The notes beneath the pieces are model-generated. The model did no database searches. It saw only the letters and a program-made list of their open reading frames with translations, and was not told the DNA's origin. The translations under genes were made by a program, and so were the position numbers. Source: Clostridia bacterium (GTDB lineage: Bacteria; Bacillota; Clostridia; TANB77; UBA1234). From it: a DNA stretch of 64,000 bases. This document shows, piece after piece, positions 60,425 to 64,000 of the stretch; the stretch's first letter is position 1, and each line of letters opens with the position of its first letter. Where the stretch lies: NCBI GenBank assembly GCA_900765095.1, contig CAAFRB010000082.1:97579-161578 (forward strand), given 5' to 3'.

Positions 60425-61278
60425 ATGAAGAAAATTGGGAATAAATATACTAGTAGTATTTTTGAAAGTATAAAACATATTGATGAATATGGAAATGAAT
60501 ATTGGTATGCTTGTGAATTACAAAAAGTATTGGAATACAAAGATTGGAGAAATTTTCAAAAAGTAATAGATAAAGCTGTTTTATCAGCAAATAACAGTGT
60601 TTCAGGCGAAGAAGATTGGGTTGTTGAGATCAACAAGCCAATAAAAACCGGTAAAGGAAAAGAAAAAATTATTAAAGATTTTAAATTATCAAGATACATA
60701 TGCTATTTGATAGTGCAAAATGCTGATCCGAATAAATAAGTTGTTGCCTTAGGACAAACATATTTTGCTATTCAAACAAGAAAACAAGAAATAACTGAAC
60801 AAGAATATGATTCTTTATCAGACGATGAAAAAAGATTTTATCAAAGAAAATTAACAAGACAAGGTAACTATACTCTTTAAAAGGTTGTTTCAGCAGCTGG
60901 TGTTAAAAATATGGCAGAATTTCATAATGCTGGATATAAAGGATTATATAACGGCGAAACTGCTGATGATATTTTTAAAAGAAGAAAATTAAGATATAGA
61001 GAAGATATTTTAGATAATATGAATGAAGATGAGTTAGTTGCTAATTTATTTAGAATAAATCAAACTAAGCAAAAACTTTTAAAAGATAATGTACAAGGTG
61101 AAAAAGAAGCCAAAGACGTACATTATGAGGTTGGTAAAAAAGTTAGAAAAGCAATTGCAGATATTAGTGGGATGATGCCTGAAGAAATGCCAACACCTAA
61201 AAAAGTTTAAAAGAACTTGAAAGAGAAAGAGAAAAATTAGAAATAAAAGAGCAAAAGAAGCTTGAGGAAATAAAATAG
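60425..61278 (+). pseudogene. dinD: DinD-like (DNA damage-inducible) protein, decayed
   Basis: The sequence follows DinD from FESIKHIDEYGNEYWYACEL through VVALGQTYFAIQTRKQE, AGVKNMAEFHNAGYKGLYNG and MPEEMPTPKK to LKELEREREKLEIK. DinD is an SOS protein that disrupts RecA filaments in Escherichia coli. TAA codons interrupt it at 60737 and near 60878 (in frame), and a missing A in an A6 run near 61200 shifts the last 23 codons. AAAGGAGGCGATA precedes ATG. Confidence 0.85.
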
Positions 61279-61300
61279 TAAGTTATCGAGGAGATGTATT

Positions 61301-61846
61301 ATGAAATATATTGCATTATTAAGAGGAATAAATATTAGTGGCAAAAATAAAATTTCAATGAGTGAATTAAAAACAGAGTTAGAAAATAACAAATATCAAA
61401 ATGTTACTACGTATCTTAATAGTGGAAATGTTATTTTTGAAAGTAGTATTGATAATAAAGAAACAATAAGGAAAGATATAAACAAGATTATATATGATAA
61501 ATTCAATCTTGAAATACCTGCTTTTATTATAACTACAAGTGAACTTGAAAATATATTAAATCATTGTCCTAATTGGCGGGGAACTGATAATAAAGAAGTA
61601 TATGACAATCTAATTTTTATAATTCCACCTACAAAATATAATGAAGTATATAATACTATTGGAGAGCCAAGCAAAGATATTGAAAAGATTGAAGAATATA
61701 ATAATTCTATATTTTGGTCATTTGATTTAAGCAAGTATAGAAAAGCAAATTGGTGGATTAAAACTGCAAGTACGGATATTAAAGATAAAATTACAATTAG
61801 AACAGCAAATACAATGAGAAAAGTGCTAGAATTAAGTAAGCAATAA
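61301..61846 (+). CDS. DUF1697 protein
   Basis: A 181-residue protein with the family start KYIALLRGINISGKNKISMS and TYLNSGNVIFES, NYK-like C-terminal TIRTANTMRKVLEL. Biochemical role unknown. GAGGAGATGT precedes ATG. It is intact, unlike the neighbours upstream. Confidence 0.92.
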   Translation: MKYIALLRGINISGKNKISMSELKTELENNKYQNVTTYLNSGNVIFESSIDNKETIRKDINKIIYDKFNLEIPAFIITTSELENILNHCPNWRGTDNKEVYDNLIFIIPPTKYNEVYNTIGEPSKDIEKIEEYNNSIFWSFDLSKYRKANWWIKTASTDIKDKITIRTANTMRKVLELSKQ

Positions 61847-61877
61847 ATTACAAGTTGCAAAAAGGAAGTGATAAATA

Positions 61878-62003
61878 ATGGATATGCATTCAAAAAGAGA
61901 AATGAGAAAAAATAAAAAAATGAACGAAGATACAAAAAGTTTACCATCAACGAGTATCAACTGGTATAGTACGAATTATCTAAACACTAGCCGAAACTAT
62001 TGA
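61878..62003 (+). CDS. Small basic ORF, 41 residues
   Basis: ATG at 61878 after AAAGGAAGTGAT opens a short Lys/Asn-rich frame ending SINWYSTNYLNTSRNY. A related tail (MNENKSNINW) occurs at 63753, so this belongs to a small repeated element. May not be a functional gene. Confidence 0.35.
   Translation: MDMHSKREMRKNKKMNEDTKSLPSTSINWYSTNYLNTSRNY
61954..61990 (+). repeat. Repeated fragment, copy A
   Basis: A stretch with ATCAACTGGTA ... ACGA ... TTATCTAAAC resembles 63772-63804 (copy B) and more weakly 63887-63911. All lie upstream of genes in the right-hand accessory region. Confidence 0.45.
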
Positions 62004-62062
62004 AAAATCAACATTCTTTCAAAATTTTATCTTTCGTAATTTGATAAATTGGAGGTGAATAT

Positions 62063-62902
62063 ATGTCAAATAAAATAATAGAAGTTCAAAATATTAAAGT
62101 AAATATTACAAACATAGATGATAATGATTATATTTGTATTTCTGATTTTTGTAAATACAAAGATGGAAAATCGAAAGCTGATGACATTATAAGAAACTGG
62201 TTAAGAAATAGAATTACTTTGGAATTTTTAGGAACATGGGAGTCTATTTATAATCCAAATTTTAATTCCGTCGAATTCGACGGGTTTAGAAAAAGTGCAG
62301 GACTTCATACATTTACATTAAGTGTTACTGAATGGTGTGAAAAAACAAATGCAATTGGTATATATTCAAAACGAGGAAAGTATGGAGGAACTTATGCACA
62401 TAAAGATATAGCTTTCGAATTCGCTTCTGCAATTAGTCCGGTATTTAAACTATATTTAATAAAAGAATTTGAAAGGTTAAAAGAAATTGAAAATCAAAAC
62501 AGAGAGTGGGATGTAAAAAGAATATTAACGAAAAACAATTATTTAATACATACGGATGCAATTAAAAATTACATATTGCCAGATAATGATTTTTATAAAA
62601 ATAGAGAATGGTTAAAATATGCTGAAGAAGCTGATATTTTAAATGTAGTCATATTTAACACAACGGCTAAGAAATGGAGAGAACTTAATCCTGATTTAGC
62701 TAAAAATTCAAATGTTAGAGATTATGCTACAATAAATGAATTAACAGTATTATCAAATTTAGAATCACATAATGCTGAATTAATAAAAGAAGGAAAAAGC
62801 AAAGAAGAGAGATTTGAAATTTTAAGTAAAATTGCGAAATATCAATTAGATATACTTAATAATGCGGAACAAATAAAATTATTAGGAGAAAAGAATATAT
62901 AA
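62063..62902 (+). CDS. KilA-N domain protein
   Basis: A 279-residue protein with the KilA-N DNA-binding domain: DDNDYICISDFCKYKDGKSK, IRNWLRNRITLEFLGTWE and GKYGGTYAHKDIAFEFASAI. These domains are common in phage antirepressors and phage-associated regulators. A C-terminal helical region (residues 150-279) is unassigned. TGGAGGTGAAT precedes ATG. Confidence 0.9.
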   Translation: MSNKIIEVQNIKVNITNIDDNDYICISDFCKYKDGKSKADDIIRNWLRNRITLEFLGTWESIYNPNFNSVEFDGFRKSAGLHTFTLSVTEWCEKTNAIGIYSKRGKYGGTYAHKDIAFEFASAISPVFKLYLIKEFERLKEIENQNREWDVKRILTKNNYLIHTDAIKNYILPDNDFYKNREWLKYAEEADILNVVIFNTTAKKWRELNPDLAKNSNVRDYATINELTVLSNLESHNAELIKEGKSKEERFEILSKIAKYQLDILNNAEQIKLLGEKNI

Positions 62903-63137
62903 AGTATGTATAAAGCAAGTGATTGGTTGAAAATCACTTGCTTTTGTGTTAAAATATGTTGGGAATTGAAGGAGATAAGTAATGCAAGCACAATAGGAAG
63001 TATTTTTAAATCGATTACCAGTGTGCAAACAGTTACAAATGTTGTAAGGTGCGGGCACTGTACCGCACCGACTTACAAAAATCAGTAAGCAAATTATAGT
63101 GAATATGATAATCATAAACGGATTGGGATGTGATAAA

Positions 63138-63623
63138 GTGAAATTTGAATTACTAAAAGTTCAGGAGAAAGACAAGAATGTTATATACAATTTGATGCAG
63201 ATATATACATATGAGTTAAGTTTTTATGAGGATGAGAATACAGATTTTGTATTGCTAGATACTGGCTTGTATAAGATGAGTAAGTATATTGATATGTACT
63301 GGCAAGATGATAACAGGCATCCTTACATATTAAAATGTGACGGAAAATTATGTGGCTTTGCATTATATAGAAAGGACGAACTGAACATTAATGAAATAGC
63401 AGAATTTTTTGTTCTAAATAGTTATAGAAAAAAAGGTGCAGGTAGATTTATGGCTGATACTATATTCAAGAAGTACACCGGAAAATGGAGAGTAAATACA
63501 TTGATAAAAAATGAAAATGCCCAGAAATTTTGGAGAAAGATTATATCCAAAAATACTAGTGGAAAATATACAGAAAAATTAAATGGTGAAAATACCAGAT
63601 ACACTTTCGAATTTGAAAGTTGA
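63138..63623 (+). CDS. GNAT-family acetyltransferase
   Basis: A protein of about 161 residues with IAEFFVLNSYRKKGAGRFMA, the acetyl-CoA V/F-x-x-x-R-x-x-G-x-G/A motif, then VNTLIKNENAQKFWRK. The GTG start at 63138 follows GGATGTGAT; an ATG at 63099 is the upstream alternative. The substrate is unknown; compact GNATs often acetylate antibiotics or ribosomal proteins. Confidence 0.8.
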   Translation: MKFELLKVQEKDKNVIYNLMQIYTYELSFYEDENTDFVLLDTGLYKMSKYIDMYWQDDNRHPYILKCDGKLCGFALYRKDELNINEIAEFFVLNSYRKKGAGRFMADTIFKKYTGKWRVNTLIKNENAQKFWRKIISKNTSGKYTEKLNGENTRYTFEFES

Positions 63624-63938
63624 GAAAACTACAATATTTGATAGAACAAATATCAACTAGTGAGTAGAGATATGAAAGACTATATTAAAATATGTTGAAA
63701 ATTGAAAATAAAATTGTTGTCAAATGATATGAATTTTAAAGGATGTGGAAAAATGAATGAAAATAAATCAAACATCAACTGGTAAAGAACGACTTATATA
63801 AACATTCGTTTAAACCCTTACTTTATAAGACTTTTAATTAAATTCCTTTTTACATTTTTTCAAAAAAATCAATAAAAATTATAAGGAAAATTGGGTAAGA
63901 ACTACTTAAATAAACTTTTTTATAAGAAGGTGAATATT
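63624..63938. other. Stretch with repeat debris only
   Basis: Between the GNAT gene and the last CDS I see only the repeat copies described at 63753-63804 and a weaker third copy near 63887-63911. Confidence 0.4.
63753..63804 (+). repeat. Repeated fragment, copy B, with truncated mini-ORF
   Basis: ATG at 63753 opens MNENKSNINW then stops; after the stop the frame reads RTTYIN, parallel to STNYLN in the 61878 gene. It is a degenerate copy of that small gene. Confidence 0.4.
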
Positions 63939-64000
63939 TTGAAGATAGAAGATTTAAGAAAAGATTATGATGAATTACAAGTTAAATATGGTGCTAAGGA
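63939..64000 (+). CDS. Start of an unidentified gene (cut by window edge)
   Basis: TTG at 63939, 6 bases after AAGAAGGTG, opens LKIEDLRKDYDELQVKYGAK and runs off the right edge. The part seen is charged and helical; no family can be given. Confidence 0.45.
   Translation, partial: MKIEDLRKDYDELQVKYGAK

Overview
The window is AT-rich DNA from a low-GC Gram-positive bacterium, most probably a member of the Clostridia. The evidence is a ctsR-mcsA-mcsB-clpC heat-shock operon behind a CtsR-type box, LexA with Gram-positive-like boxes, the ylxM-ffh-rpsP-khpA-rimM-trmD-rplS block, the Firmicutes gene order tadA / SRP RNA / dnaX / ebfC / recR, strong GGAGG ribosome binding sites and no sign of an outer membrane. 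TGA is an ordinary stop here (htrA and ctsR end with it). I cannot name the species.

Layout. 0-11.8 kb is accessory DNA: a STAND NTPase with a nuclease-like N-terminus that runs off the left edge and a helical partner gene; a Fic protein with an unusual duplicated operator; a scrap of IS256-type transposase; and ASCH, nucleotidyltransferase-GNAT, DUF4160-like and septicolysin-like genes. 11.85-17.8 kb is a compact type II-C CRISPR-Cas locus in the order tracrRNA, cas9, cas1 (frameshifted), cas2, then 18 repeats and 17 spacers. Repeat and anti-repeat orientation show that tracrRNA is read from + and crRNA from -, and every repeat carries an extended -10 promoter. Just beyond the array is a 24-residue hydrophobic peptide gene with its own promoter and terminator. 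18.3-25.6 kb has a lipoprotein, a MacA/MacB-like exporter (permease broken by a TGA), a glycosyltransferase and an HtrA protease.

25.8-57.9 kb is mostly chromosomal core: two tRNA-Arg genes, tadA, SRP RNA, dnaX-ebfC-recR, truA-pgeF (pgeF frameshifted), tmRNA, corA, lexA, the clpC operon, the ffh/ribosomal block, a cell-wall hydrolase, PAP2 phosphatase and dgkA. Scattered in it are short, less AT-rich genes, often with their own promoter and terminator (MYG1-like, zinc-ribbon and other 48-91-residue proteins).

58.0-64.0 kb is accessory again and visibly decaying: a NADAR-like gene, a phosphoribosyltransferase-like gene and dinD each carry frameshifts or stops, mixed with intact SWIM-finger, DUF1697, KilA-N and GNAT genes.

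How the parts relate. Immunity genes are concentrated at the left: the STAND module and CRISPR-Cas9. The interference half of the CRISPR system (Cas9, tracrRNA, array) looks intact while adaptation (cas1) looks broken. Two spacers derive from overlapping protospacers on opposite strands of one target.
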